Positions 1 to 7,538 of a stretch of 7,843 bases of DNA are shown one piece after another; the first letter of the stretch is position 1, and every line of letters begins with the position of its first letter. The stretch lies in assembly GCA_013329175.1 (NCBI GenBank), contig DUKR01000073.1, positions 1-7,843 of the forward strand. The letters run 5' to 3'. A program made the translations under genes and the position numbers. Source of the DNA: Candidatus Woesearchaeota archaeon (GTDB lineage Archaea > Nanobdellota > Nanobdellia > Woesearchaeales > UBA11716). The notes under the pieces were generated by a model. It saw nothing but the letters and a program-made list of their open reading frames with translations. It did not search any database and was not told the origin of the DNA.

Positions 1-106
1 CTCGGGCTGCGCTTGCTGCAGGCCACTTGTTGCAGCCATCGCCTCAGTATTGAGCGCTGCACCTGCGTGGTTGAAGGATGAGCGGCTATGCAGAGCATGA
101 CGGAAT
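1..106. other. Left edge, unassigned
   Basis: Two short frames are open to the window edge. A plus-frame reading ends at 100 (VAAIASVLSAAPAWLKDERL then CRA and stop). A minus-frame reading contains NHAGAALNTEAMAATSGLQQ. Both look protein-like, but they overlap and are too short to choose between. Confidence 0.3.
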
Positions 107-207
107 TTTCAAGAGCAATTTCACCGCAGGCAAAAGGGGAGAGAACAGCAGTGTCGCTTTTGGTAAAGTTGCTGTAGGCAATGAGATTTTAGGGAATGCG
201 TTTTTTC
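107..207 (+). repeat. Left arm of a ~7.6-kb-apart inverted repeat flanking the operon
   Basis: This stretch matches the reverse complement of 7742-7843. By hand alignment there are about 87 identities over 102 columns (about 85%) with one single-base gap near 188. Identity stops sharply after position 207. Many differences fall on third codon positions in the plus frame (SNFTAG, SSVAFGKVAVGN) and also in one minus frame (LPTATLPKATLLFS), so the unit may derive from a protein-coding sequence. The outward extent is unknown because the partner reaches the window edge. It could be a dispersed genomic repeat, the end of a mobile element or paralogous gene remnants. Confidence 0.75.
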
Positions 208-274
208 GGGAGCGATGCCGAGCGCAGTTGCAAAGAGGCAAGCAAAAGCTCCATACTGGTGAAGTGTTACGATT

Positions 275-3121
275 TTATCTAGACCTGCCCTCTAAACGGT
301 CCCTTAACGGTGTATCTCGGTCCCTAAACTGTGTATCTCTTTTGACCATCTTAGGGGGTTCAGGCCGTGGCTTTGGTGGTTTAGGCCGCCATATTAGTTT
401 ATTACTCTCTTTTTCGGCTCGATCCATTTTTCTGCTAAACTCAAGACGTTTATAGGCTCTATCGAGTCGAGGGTTCTCAACCATAGGTATCTCTTTTGTA
501 ATTTGAGTCTCTGGCGTTACACTTACTGGCTTAGGTGGCTTTATCTTTGGTATTGTTAGCGGTTTCGAATTTTTCGGGGCTGGAAGTAAAAGGGGCCCTT
601 GAGTCGTTGGCGCAGATTGTCTGATAGGTTTCGTAGTTATAAGTTGACCAGGTTTTCCTACAGGTAATCCTAGGGGAGCGCCAGGTGATTTAGGTATTTT
701 GTCCGTCAACATTTTATGTTGCAACTCTGCCCCAGGAATAGTTAATTGATTACTATCATAAGCATTATGCACCAGAACATCCCCTGCAAAATAATTATGG
801 TTATCAGCAACTGCAAAGTTATAGACCGTTGCATTCTCTGTTATTGTCTTAATAGAATCAATGCTCACAGGCTGTAATTCATCTCCATCCATCAGATAGA
901 GGGTATCGCCAGCAGAGAACTCAGCTATCGCCTTGTAGGAGCTGCCGTCATAGAACCTGTGCTCTGGAGTGACATTCAGCGCCTTATCACCATCATAATG
1001 CACTTGGAGGTATGCTTCAGCAGTTCTTACTTTGGTCTGGATAACAGGCCTTAACTCAATAGCGCCAGTCTTTTCGCTGTAGGAATAAGCCATGTCGCCA
1101 ATGGCAATGTCCTCAATGTTTTTTTCGCCCTCTGCTGTCCTGATTTTTGTTCCAGGCAGAAAGCAGGTCCCAAGCAGGAATGCTTTGGTGCCTGCTGATG
1201 CTGATGTAACAATTGACCCCGACTGCCGATAGCTTCGCACAATGGTTGAGCCTCCCTGGTAGAATGGGAGAATTTCGAGAAAACTTAGAGAATCAAAGCC
1301 AATCTCAAGCCATGATTTCTGACTGTAGCCGCCAGTCAGGGTGTCCCATGTCCCCCCTATGCCCTGAATGATGCGGGCAGGGCTTGTGACTGCCACGTAT
1401 GCTCTTACGCCTGCACCTATTGTTGCAAGAGTAACCGAATTTACGCTTCCGCAGGTTGCAAGGCTGGTTGCAGTCATTAAAAGAGTTGTTGAATACCTCA
1501 TTGTAGTCCGGTCATACCATTCATCTGCAAAATTTGGTAGGGAGATGAATTTTGCTCTTTCCATGAAAGTATCCTGAAGCGCTTCATGATTCAGTGCTTT
1601 AATATTCTTTTCGCTTAATGATTTTCTGTCAAGAAGCACAAGTTGCTTTGCCATCCTTGCTGAAGCAAAGTCCCTGACATATTGGTCAAATGGGGAAAGG
1701 CTTCCCTCATCATCTGGACAGTCAGGATTTACGAGATGGCAGCCTCCATAGCGATAAGTTCCGTCAGGCCTCACTTCACAGGCCTGCTCCATCTCGCAGC
1801 CATCCTCATTTCGATTGCATGCAATAGTGTCTCCCTCTGTGCATGCAATGCCAGAGCAGTCAGGGTTATCGCTCTCGCAAGGGCTCCACTTGGTGGTGCC
1901 ACCATCAGGCACGCACGTTTTTGTTGAGGCGCAGCCAAATAAGTCAGGGGGGCAGGCAAGTGTCTCTCCAAGAGTGCAGGCGCTTTTTCCACAGTTGGGG
2001 TTAACCTGCTCGCAGGGCAGGAATGTTCTATCATGCCCGCAAGACTGCTGATACGCGCAGAGTGTTGTTGGGTCTGGGCTGCAGGCGCTCACCTCTCCAG
2101 GATTACACCATCTTCTTACGCAGGCAGGGTCTGCAGTAAAGCATTCGCCCCATTCGCCATCAAGGCAGATTTGGTTCATCCTGCATCCGTCTGGATCAAC
2201 CACCATGCATTCCTGAACGGTGCCAGTAACACACTCTGGCTCCTCCTCTTCAGGCATCTCATCGGGAAGCGGCTCTGAGTGGTCCAATCCCAATAATTCA
2301 AGAAAGTCAGAAATGCCGTTTCCATTTGCGTCTTCTCCACCTATGCGCATTTCTTCAGGGAGATAGCCGTAGGGAACCTGCTCCCTATACAAGGCAAGCT
2401 CCCGTTGAGCGATTTTGGGGTCTTCATAAGCCTCGAAAAATTCATGGTCAACAATTCTGTCAAAGCATCTTGACCACGTATAGTGTATTTTCTCTGAGTT
2501 TTTCCAAAAATAATAATCCCCGCCGTTTTGCTTATCAATGCAATAGAGATGATTTTCCATTATGGGCACAATGCAATCCTCCTGCGCCTGATTTGCCCAT
2601 CGTTCCTGTGCTGCAGGATCTTCAAATTTGCTGATATAATTATAGAACGCCTCCATCATTGCTGCCTGAACTTGCGCGTAGTTTGTGCAACACACTTTTG
2701 AATACTCAAACGGCTTCTCAGGATAGGGGCTGTTAGGGATGAGCGATTTCACTGCAATGCTCTCTGATGAACCGCTTGGAAAGAATTGGTCATATAAATT
2801 ATAAGGAACAAAGTCATCCCAGTAATGCCATCTGCAGATGTCAGAGGGAAGGCCCACTCCAATCTTTATTTCCTCTCTCTCTTTGCAGTTAAACCTGCGG
2901 GAAGCAAGCGTTGGCTCGCCAGCCAGGCTATTGTCCCAATCAGGGCGCCAATAGCTCATCCATCTCCATTGAATATTCCCTAGAAGAGAATCTCTTTCAG
3001 CCGTCAAAGCATGCCAATCAGTTGAAAGCGGTGTAGGAAGCGAATAGATAGGCTCACAATCTGCAGCAACAGCTCCTGCCAACACGATGAGCGTAAATAC
3101 GGCGATGGATATTTTTTTCAT
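275..3121 (-). CDS. Secreted Cys-rich Hint-domain protein with basic Pro-rich tail (Rhs partner, putative autoprocessing effector)
   Basis: 948-aa multidomain exported protein; I do not recognise it as a named gene. Domains in order: signal peptide 1-20 (MKKISIAVFTLIVLAGAVAA, probable cleavage before Asp21); a unique Trp/Tyr-rich region 21-255; a calcium-binding-type loop DANGNGISDFLE (264-275); an acidic linker (PEEEEPE); four six-cysteine repeats (297-468); a helical, partly hydrophobic region (476-650) resembling what precedes Hint in Rhs proteins (FDSLSFLEILPFYQGG); a Hint domain (653-786); and a 162-aa tail. Hint domains cut their own backbone at the N-terminal Cys or C-terminal Asn. Here Cys653, the TPEH block and terminal HN are all present. 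Start: an earlier GTG at 3133 overlaps the upstream stop, but the ATG at 3121 has AGGTGG 8 nt upstream and opens the signal peptide directly. The 4-nt gap to the Rhs gene suggests coupled translation and a shared job. The tail has lower GC than the rest. No immunity-like gene follows. Domain calls are secure; toxin function is inference. Confidence 0.92.
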   Translation of the reverse strand: MKKISIAVFTLIVLAGAVAADCEPIYSLPTPLSTDWHALTAERDSLLGNIQWRWMSYWRPDWDNSLAGEPTLASRRFNCKEREEIKIGVGLPSDICRWHYWDDFVPYNLYDQFFPSGSSESIAVKSLIPNSPYPEKPFEYSKVCCTNYAQVQAAMMEAFYNYISKFEDPAAQERWANQAQEDCIVPIMENHLYCIDKQNGGDYYFWKNSEKIHYTWSRCFDRIVDHEFFEAYEDPKIAQRELALYREQVPYGYLPEEMRIGGEDANGNGISDFLELLGLDHSEPLPDEMPEEEEPECVTGTVQECMVVDPDGCRMNQICLDGEWGECFTADPACVRRWCNPGEVSACSPDPTTLCAYQQSCGHDRTFLPCEQVNPNCGKSACTLGETLACPPDLFGCASTKTCVPDGGTTKWSPCESDNPDCSGIACTEGDTIACNRNEDGCEMEQACEVRPDGTYRYGGCHLVNPDCPDDEGSLSPFDQYVRDFASARMAKQLVLLDRKSLSEKNIKALNHEALQDTFMERAKFISLPNFADEWYDRTTMRYSTTLLMTATSLATCGSVNSVTLATIGAGVRAYVAVTSPARIIQGIGGTWDTLTGGYSQKSWLEIGFDSLSFLEILPFYQGGSTIVRSYRQSGSIVTSASAGTKAFLLGTCFLPGTKIRTAEGEKNIEDIAIGDMAYSYSEKTGAIELRPVIQTKVRTAEAYLQVHYDGDKALNVTPEHRFYDGSSYKAIAEFSAGDTLYLMDGDELQPVSIDSIKTITENATVYNFAVADNHNYFAGDVLVHNAYDSNQLTIPGAELQHKMLTDKIPKSPGAPLGLPVGKPGQLITTKPIRQSAPTTQGPLLLPAPKNSKPLTIPKIKPPKPVSVTPETQITKEIPMVENPRLDRAYKRLEFSRKMDRAEKESNKLIWRPKPPKPRPEPPKMVKRDTQFRDRDTPLRDRLEGRSR
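278..763 (-). other. Basic, proline-rich C-terminal tail after the Hint cleavage site (candidate released effector)
   Basis: The 162 residues following the Hint Asn (787-948) match no toxin family I know. By hand count there are about 34 Lys/Arg against about 17 Asp/Glu and close to 28 prolines, with stretches such as IPKIKPPKPVSV and RPKPPKPRPEPPKM. A short helix-prone segment (LDRAYKRLEFSRKMDRAEKE) sits in between, and the end is Arg/Asp-rich (RDRDTPLRDRLEGRSR). The composition suggests disorder or nucleic-acid or polyanion binding more than a folded enzyme. Hand counts give about 43% GC for 541-720, against about 53% for 4261-4380 in the Rhs gene and 60% for 2041-2100 in the Cys-rich part. 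This fits the tip exchange seen in polymorphic toxins. It may also be a truncated tip. Confidence 0.6.
764..1165 (-). other. Hint (intein-like / pretoxin-Hint) autoprocessing domain
   Basis: This segment encodes residues 653-786 of the Hint protein. Block A is CFLPGTKIRTAEGEKNIEDI, followed by AIGD; it supplies the Cys nucleophile and the family's IExIxxGD signature. Block B is NVTPEHRFYDG, with the Thr-x-x-His pair that assists the N-terminal acyl shift. The C-terminal block is YNFAVADNHNYFAGDVLVHN, ending in the His-Asn pair used for Asn cyclisation. The residue after Asn is Ala, not Cys, Ser or Thr. In this family that favours cleavage or release over protein splicing, as in bacterial intein-like type B and pretoxin-Hint domains. 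There is no homing endonuclease insertion. All motifs are read from the sequence; activity is inferred. Confidence 0.9.
1718..2233 (-). repeat. Four tandem six-cysteine repeats within the Hint protein
   Basis: Four consecutive protein repeats of 42-46 residues, beginning at residues 297, 339, 382 and 427. Each has six cysteines with nearly fixed spacing: C-x7-C-x6/7-C-x5-C-x7to12-C-x6-C, with the next repeat starting 4 residues later. Recurrent signatures include GC..x..C, a DG near the fourth Cys, and NPxC at the end (VNPNC, DNPDC, VNPDC). Twenty-four paired cysteines in an exported protein imply about twelve disulfides, so this is probably a rigid extracellular stalk or binding module. The pattern recalls cysteine-rich repeats of myxobacterial surface proteins, but I cannot assign it to a named family. 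Confidence 0.85.
2298..2333 (-). other. Calcium-binding-type DxNxNGxxDxxE loop in the Hint protein
   Basis: Residues 264-275 read DANGNGISDFLE, the acidic loop pattern of thrombospondin type-3 and dockerin/EF-hand-like calcium sites (D-x-N-x-N-G-x-x-D-x-x-E). It sits directly before an acidic linker and the Cys-rich repeats, a common place for such a loop in exported archaeal and bacterial proteins. There is one copy only. Calcium binding is inferred from the motif. Confidence 0.65.
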
Positions 3122-3125
3122 GTTC

Positions 3126-6100
3126 TTAGCCACCTAAAGCTGCAGTCAGGCCAATCCCTGAAATAATCGCTGGATGATGCGGTATCCTTGAGCAAAGCAC
3201 AAACTCATGGCCGTCTTCAGGAATATTCAGCACCTCTCCGTAGGGGCCATGATAATAAAGGAAGGTGTAGGAATCCTCTCCTCCTGGATTTTCATCTGAC
3301 AAATAGTCAGGGCAGTTTCTGACCTCTTCCCTAAAGCCAAGCATATAGCCGTCACCGTCAAAGTAGTTAAGCCTGGTATAGGCAAGGTCAGCCCCCTCCA
3401 TGGTATTGTCTGTTATCCTTATTTTTATTATCCTTCCCTGGTGGTCATACTCATAATCCTCAATAATATCGCCGTTGTTTACCCAAATCTGCGCAATCTG
3501 GTCATCATCATGCTTATACTGGATTTTTTCCTGCTCTGCTCCCCTTGGAGTGATTGTTGTCTCTGAAGCAGTATAACGGTAATGTATCTCTGCTACAGCT
3601 GGCTCAAGCCAGTCTCCAAACTCATCTTTCCCATTATATGCTGTCGTTGTTGTCTTCTCAACCCTGTGCTTGCTGTCATACTCAGTCTCTGTCAGGGAAT
3701 ATTGCGTGGCTTCAGAGCCAAGATAGGAGGTTTCAATCGCAAGCGTCTGCCTTCCTAAGCTGTCATAGTAATAGGTGCTCTCAAAGCGCTCCATGTCATG
3801 AGCCTCAGGCGCTGTCTTCTCAAAGGTCTTTTCAAGCCTGACAAGATTCCCTTCTCCGTCAAACTCATGCGCGGTGTCGTCATAAGATTCAGAAAATTCT
3901 GTTTTCCAGATGATGTCATTTGTAACTCTTGCCCTGCCATGGGGAAGATTAAGCTTTGCTGAAGACTCGATGGTTTTTCTTGTCGGAAGTCCTGTTTCCA
4001 ATTCATAGCTTGCGCTCATAGAGTTGCCTGTTATTCCCCTGTCCCTTCTTGGGCTTGCTCTCTTATAGTCGCCAGCATGCTCCTCCATATCAAGGATGTT
4101 GCCCCATTCATTATATCCTAAGTACTCAATCTCCCAGTCATCCCTCTCAACATCAGCGTAATCTGCTGTCTGCTTTGCAAGCCTCCCCCTGTCGTCATAG
4201 TCATTATGGTACCTTGCTACTTCCTCATCATCTTCAGAGACAATAATATCCCTAACATCTCCAAGGGCATTGTAGAAATACTCCATCCTGAGGTCAGGCA
4301 GCCTTCCAGGGGTGTCTTTCAGATGCACATCCGTAACTTCTCGCTCAGCAAGCCTTCCAAGCCTGTCGTACTTAAGCCAGGCATTTGCTGTCACCTGCAT
4401 TGCGCCTTCTGTCATCCTTGACTCTGTCTTGAGCTTAAAGCCTGGCCTCTCATAATTTCTTCTATCATTGTCATATACCCTTGACGATACAATGCTTGCC
4501 TGTGTCCTGTACATTTCATTGGTCAGCCTGTCCAGCTCATCATAGTCAAACCGCACCCGCTGCATATTTTTCTGGCTGAGATAGATATTGCCGTTTTCGT
4601 CATAGAAATTCCTGTAGGTGATGTCAGGCTCAGACTGGTGCATGAAGGTCTCTTTGCCCTGAAGGTCATAGGCAATGTCAATGGTGTATTCAGGGGAAAT
4701 CTGTTTTTTCAGTTGCCCAAGCGAGTCATACTCATAGGCAGTGCCTTTCTTATAGTTTGCAGTCCTGTCATTATCGTCAACTATTGGCTCCCAGAGAAGC
4801 TCTGTTGCCCCGGCATAGATTGCCAGCAAGTCGTCCCTTGCCCCATATTCCTCAAGCGTGTAATGATTAAGGGTGTCTTTTGTTATTATTTTGTTTTGGT
4901 TATAGAAGTGTTCAGTCTCCCTTCCCTTCTGGTCAATGGCCTTTTTCAGCCTTAGCAGCGGGGTATGCTCATATTGGTATTGGATGGCATATTGGTGGCT
5001 CCTGTCATCAACTGGATCTCCTGAGAGGCATCCGCCTGCGGCAATGCACCGCTCCTGAGTGCCCAAAGGATTATTGAAATTGAAGCTCTGCATCCATATG
5101 CCAAGATTTGCAGGAGACCTTCTCCCATGAGCGCTGATATAGGGATTGTAGTCTTTCTCCATGAGGCCAAAGAGGTTATATTCAACCATGCCGCTGACTT
5201 CATAGATGCCATGTACTATCTCTTCATAGGTGATGACGGTGTTGCCAAACCCGTCATAGAGCACCGTTACGGGTATGGAGCGCTCTTCATCAAGCATTGC
5301 CGTTGTTGTTATGCCTTTCAGGAATTTTCCGTACATGCCTAAATCGTGATGGCCATAGGTTGTTTCTGCAACAAGGGTATTGCCATCCATGACGAACTCT
5401 CTTACCAGCCTTCCAATGCCGTCATACTCATAATCTGCAGGAAGGTTCTGCGGATTCTGCTCAGGATAGGGGAATTCCCATTCCCTTGTAACCTGGCCCT
5501 TGGCATCGTACTCTGTTTTTGATGCAAGTATGTTTGAGCCTCCTACGTTTTGCTCAAGTATTTCTGTTGCATAAAGGCCGGCGATGTCTGGATTGTCAAA
5601 TTCGCTTACGTATTCTTTGGTGTGCCCTTTTGGGTTTGTTTCATACCTCAGGTTTCCGCGTGCATCATATGCATAGGTAGTGTCATCGCTTTGCACGTCA
5701 TAGATAGCTCCTGCCCTCAGCCCAATGTGCTTTCCTTCCTGGTACTGATACAGGTTGCCATGCTCATTGTACAGGCTTTTGGCATAGGAGATGATTGCCA
5801 TGTCTCCTGTAGCCTTGTCCTGTGATTTTACCATGGTTGTGTCAACAGCGCAATAGTAATTTTCTGCCTTGTGATAGCTGCTCTCTGAGATAAATGCCTT
5901 CTCTTCTTCATATCCCTGGTTGATGACGGCCGTTGGCAGGTTGCAGTCAGAGTCATAGTCTTCATAGGTTATGGTGTTTATCTTGCCTTCCTTATCCTCC
6001 ATGGATGCAACAAGCCTGGGCTGGTTTTGGTTATGCATTTCCAGAGTATAGGTATTTTCAAGGACTGGTGCTCCCTGCTGGGAAAGGTAGGTCTCCTTTT

Positions 6101-7508
6101 GAAGGCTGCCAAACCTCATGTCCTGTGTTGCATAGAAGGCATGCTGCACTAACCCTGAGCTTTTCGGATAAAGGACATTAACCTGGCCGAATCCTGCCTT
6201 GCCCTCAAACGATGCAGGCATAAGGTAGGTAATCTCATAGGCTCCTGAGTCAAAGAGATTATCAGGGGTGATATGCTGAACCCTGCCTTCTTCATACCAG
6301 TAGCCTACCATGCCGCCGAAATAGTTGGTGATGGCATCAAGCCTTCCATCGCTGTCATAGCTGAATACAAAATGGGTGGCTTCAGTCGCTTCATTGTCCT
6401 CTGTTCCTGATTCAGTGATTGATTCAAGCAATCCGTTTTGATAGCCAAACAGTATTGATTGGGCAACTGCATCATTGTTGAGGTCATAGACATCAATTGA
6501 TGAAATCTTTCCTGCCTGATAGTTGAAGATGATGTCCCTGTTGATGGTGTCGGTAATGGATGCAGGCAATCCAAGCGCATCATACTGGTAGCGGATCCTG
6601 TTGCCGTAGGGGTCGGTAATCTCAGTCAGGAGGAATTTGTTTCCTCTCTGTGTTGCATAGCTGTATACGATGCCATGAGGTGTGGCCACGCTCCATGCAT
6701 TATTGCTGAATGCTATCTCCAGCAGGGAGAACTCTTTTGTGGCATAGGCATTATTCTCCTGCACAATCTCTGTTGCAATGCCGTTGTCTATCATGAATGT
6801 CCTTTGGCCATGGGCAATGATGTAGTGCTCTTCAATGAGAAAGCCAGGGGAGATGGCTGGTTGGCTGATTGCAGGATTAGATATATAGCTGAGTGTCACG
6901 CCTGCGCCAAGCCCGTTATGGCCGTCAAGGGAAACAAGGGTGAAATCCTTTATCAGGGTTCCTGTGAACAGGTCAACATCCTGAAATCTTGTGCCGTAAG
7001 AGAAGATAAATGGGAAGCCTTGCTGCTGTGGGGAGAGCCCCTGAGGGGTGCTGGCTGCCCGTGTATTGGCTTTAACTGGCTGGTGGCCAGGCAGCATGGA
7101 TGAAGGGTATGTCTGGATATCATTCCAATGGATCCTGCCCCTGCTGTCCACCGAGCCAGCCCTCCAGTAGAATGAGGCAGGAAATGAAGAGTCTATTGGC
7201 ATTGTGCTGGCCGTGGTTCGTGTAATAAGAAATCCATTGTTTTGGGCAATCTCTTCAGCTGAAGTGCTCAGCACCAGGACAGAGCTTTGGGCATTCTCTG
7301 CAATGCTCCATTGAAGGGATGGCGCATCACTATTTTCTCTATTGGGAAGCTTGGTGTCCATGCCAAATGCAGGGATTGCCAGAAGGAGGAGAAATGTGCA
7401 TACGCCTATCAATATCCTTCCTTGCCTGTTTAGTATCATTGTTGCGAACTTTGTTGCGAACTGCTGGCTTGTTGAGAAGAGAGCCAGAGTATTGCGTTGG
7501 CCATGCAT
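3126..7508 (-). CDS. Secreted YD/Rhs-repeat shell protein (split Rhs, lacks C-terminal core/toxin part)
   Basis: Large YD-repeat (Rhs-family) protein, about 1460 aa from the start drawn here. Residues 24-49 form a Sec-type signal: a basic n-region (MILNRQGR), a hydrophobic core and an AFG-type end. A typical Rhs N-terminal motif follows (DLFTGTLIKDFTLVSL, about 179-194). Some 15 YD repeats then run to about residue 1367, for example YEYDGIGRLVREF, YEYDSLGQLKKQ, LKYDRLGRLAERE, YYYDSLGRQTLA and YEYDHQGRIIKI. In known Rhs and TcB/TcC proteins such repeats spiral into a hollow shell that encloses a toxin. Unusually, the protein stops soon after a weak core-like stretch (YTFLYYHGPYGEVL). No complete Rhs-core domain, DPxG-type cleavage site or C-terminal toxin is visible. 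The Hint gene begins 4 nt after the stop. Start choice: the frame opens at 7562, but the predicted promoter would place transcription near 7542, so I use the ATG at 7508, which has AGGT 10 nt upstream. The ATG at 7439, directly before the signal peptide, is an equally good alternative. Sampled arginine codons are mostly AGG/AGA. The family call is firm; role and start are inferred. Confidence 0.93.
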   Translation of the reverse strand: MHGQRNTLALFSTSQQFATKFATMILNRQGRILIGVCTFLLLLAIPAFGMDTKLPNRENSDAPSLQWSIAENAQSSVLVLSTSAEEIAQNNGFLITRTTASTMPIDSSFPASFYWRAGSVDSRGRIHWNDIQTYPSSMLPGHQPVKANTRAASTPQGLSPQQQGFPFIFSYGTRFQDVDLFTGTLIKDFTLVSLDGHNGLGAGVTLSYISNPAISQPAISPGFLIEEHYIIAHGQRTFMIDNGIATEIVQENNAYATKEFSLLEIAFSNNAWSVATPHGIVYSYATQRGNKFLLTEITDPYGNRIRYQYDALGLPASITDTINRDIIFNYQAGKISSIDVYDLNNDAVAQSILFGYQNGLLESITESGTEDNEATEATHFVFSYDSDGRLDAITNYFGGMVGYWYEEGRVQHITPDNLFDSGAYEITYLMPASFEGKAGFGQVNVLYPKSSGLVQHAFYATQDMRFGSLQKETYLSQQGAPVLENTYTLEMHNQNQPRLVASMEDKEGKINTITYEDYDSDCNLPTAVINQGYEEEKAFISESSYHKAENYYCAVDTTMVKSQDKATGDMAIISYAKSLYNEHGNLYQYQEGKHIGLRAGAIYDVQSDDTTYAYDARGNLRYETNPKGHTKEYVSEFDNPDIAGLYATEILEQNVGGSNILASKTEYDAKGQVTREWEFPYPEQNPQNLPADYEYDGIGRLVREFVMDGNTLVAETTYGHHDLGMYGKFLKGITTTAMLDEERSIPVTVLYDGFGNTVITYEEIVHGIYEVSGMVEYNLFGLMEKDYNPYISAHGRRSPANLGIWMQSFNFNNPLGTQERCIAAGGCLSGDPVDDRSHQYAIQYQYEHTPLLRLKKAIDQKGRETEHFYNQNKIITKDTLNHYTLEEYGARDDLLAIYAGATELLWEPIVDDNDRTANYKKGTAYEYDSLGQLKKQISPEYTIDIAYDLQGKETFMHQSEPDITYRNFYDENGNIYLSQKNMQRVRFDYDELDRLTNEMYRTQASIVSSRVYDNDRRNYERPGFKLKTESRMTEGAMQVTANAWLKYDRLGRLAEREVTDVHLKDTPGRLPDLRMEYFYNALGDVRDIIVSEDDEEVARYHNDYDDRGRLAKQTADYADVERDDWEIEYLGYNEWGNILDMEEHAGDYKRASPRRDRGITGNSMSASYELETGLPTRKTIESSAKLNLPHGRARVTNDIIWKTEFSESYDDTAHEFDGEGNLVRLEKTFEKTAPEAHDMERFESTYYYDSLGRQTLAIETSYLGSEATQYSLTETEYDSKHRVEKTTTTAYNGKDEFGDWLEPAVAEIHYRYTASETTITPRGAEQEKIQYKHDDDQIAQIWVNNGDIIEDYEYDHQGRIIKIRITDNTMEGADLAYTRLNYFDGDGYMLGFREEVRNCPDYLSDENPGGEDSYTFLYYHGPYGEVLNIPEDGHEFVLCSRIPHHPAIISGIGLTAALGG
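3130..3135 (-). promoter_or_regulatory. Shine-Dalgarno site deciding the Hint-gene start
   Basis: AGGTGG lies on the minus strand 8 nt before the ATG at 3121, inside the last codons of the Rhs gene. It supports the ATG over the in-frame GTG at 3133, which would lie within this site. Its position over the upstream stop codon suggests translation of the two genes is coupled. Confidence 0.7.
7439..7462 (-). repeat. Two exact tandem copies of a 12-bp unit just before the signal-peptide ATG
   Basis: The plus-strand unit TTGTTGCGAACT is present twice, at 7439-7450 and 7451-7462. Translated in the Rhs frame it gives the repeated peptide FATKFAT immediately before the ATG at 7439. If translation starts at 7508 it lies in the n-region; if it starts at 7439 it is a leader repeat. 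Confidence 0.7.
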
Positions 7509-7538
7509 CCCTTTTTTGACCTGGGTATACACTAGGCG

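Noticed and set aside
107..207. YadA-like head motif in the reading SSVAFGKVAVGN
   Set aside because: The short SVAFGxxAVG resemblance is a single unit without the repeated pattern of trimeric adhesins, and the following residues do not fit.
208..274. Possible terminator after the Hint gene
   Set aside because: The minus strand after the stop has only a CTTTTG and a CTTTG. There is no clear hairpin or long T-run, so the evidence is too weak.
78..455. Plus-strand ORF of 125 codons covering the left repeat arm
   Set aside because: From 275 onward it is antisense to the tail of the Hint gene, and its homologous part in the right arm is frameshifted. No good ribosome binding site precedes its ATG. 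I treat the arm as a repeat, possibly a gene remnant.
551..820. Recognisable nuclease or deaminase toxin in the tail
   Set aside because: I looked for HxxD/HNH, CxxC-HAE and similar catalytic signatures after the Hint Asn and found none; the tail is mostly Pro/Lys-rich.
764..1165. Full splicing intein
   Set aside because: The +1 residue is Ala and the domain lies in a typical pretoxin position between a hydrophobic region and a variable tail. An autocleaving Hint is the better reading.
6675..7103. 142-codon plus-strand ORF inside the Rhs gene
   Set aside because: It lies wholly antisense to YD-repeat coding sequence with strong protein-level signatures on the minus strand. It is a shadow frame.
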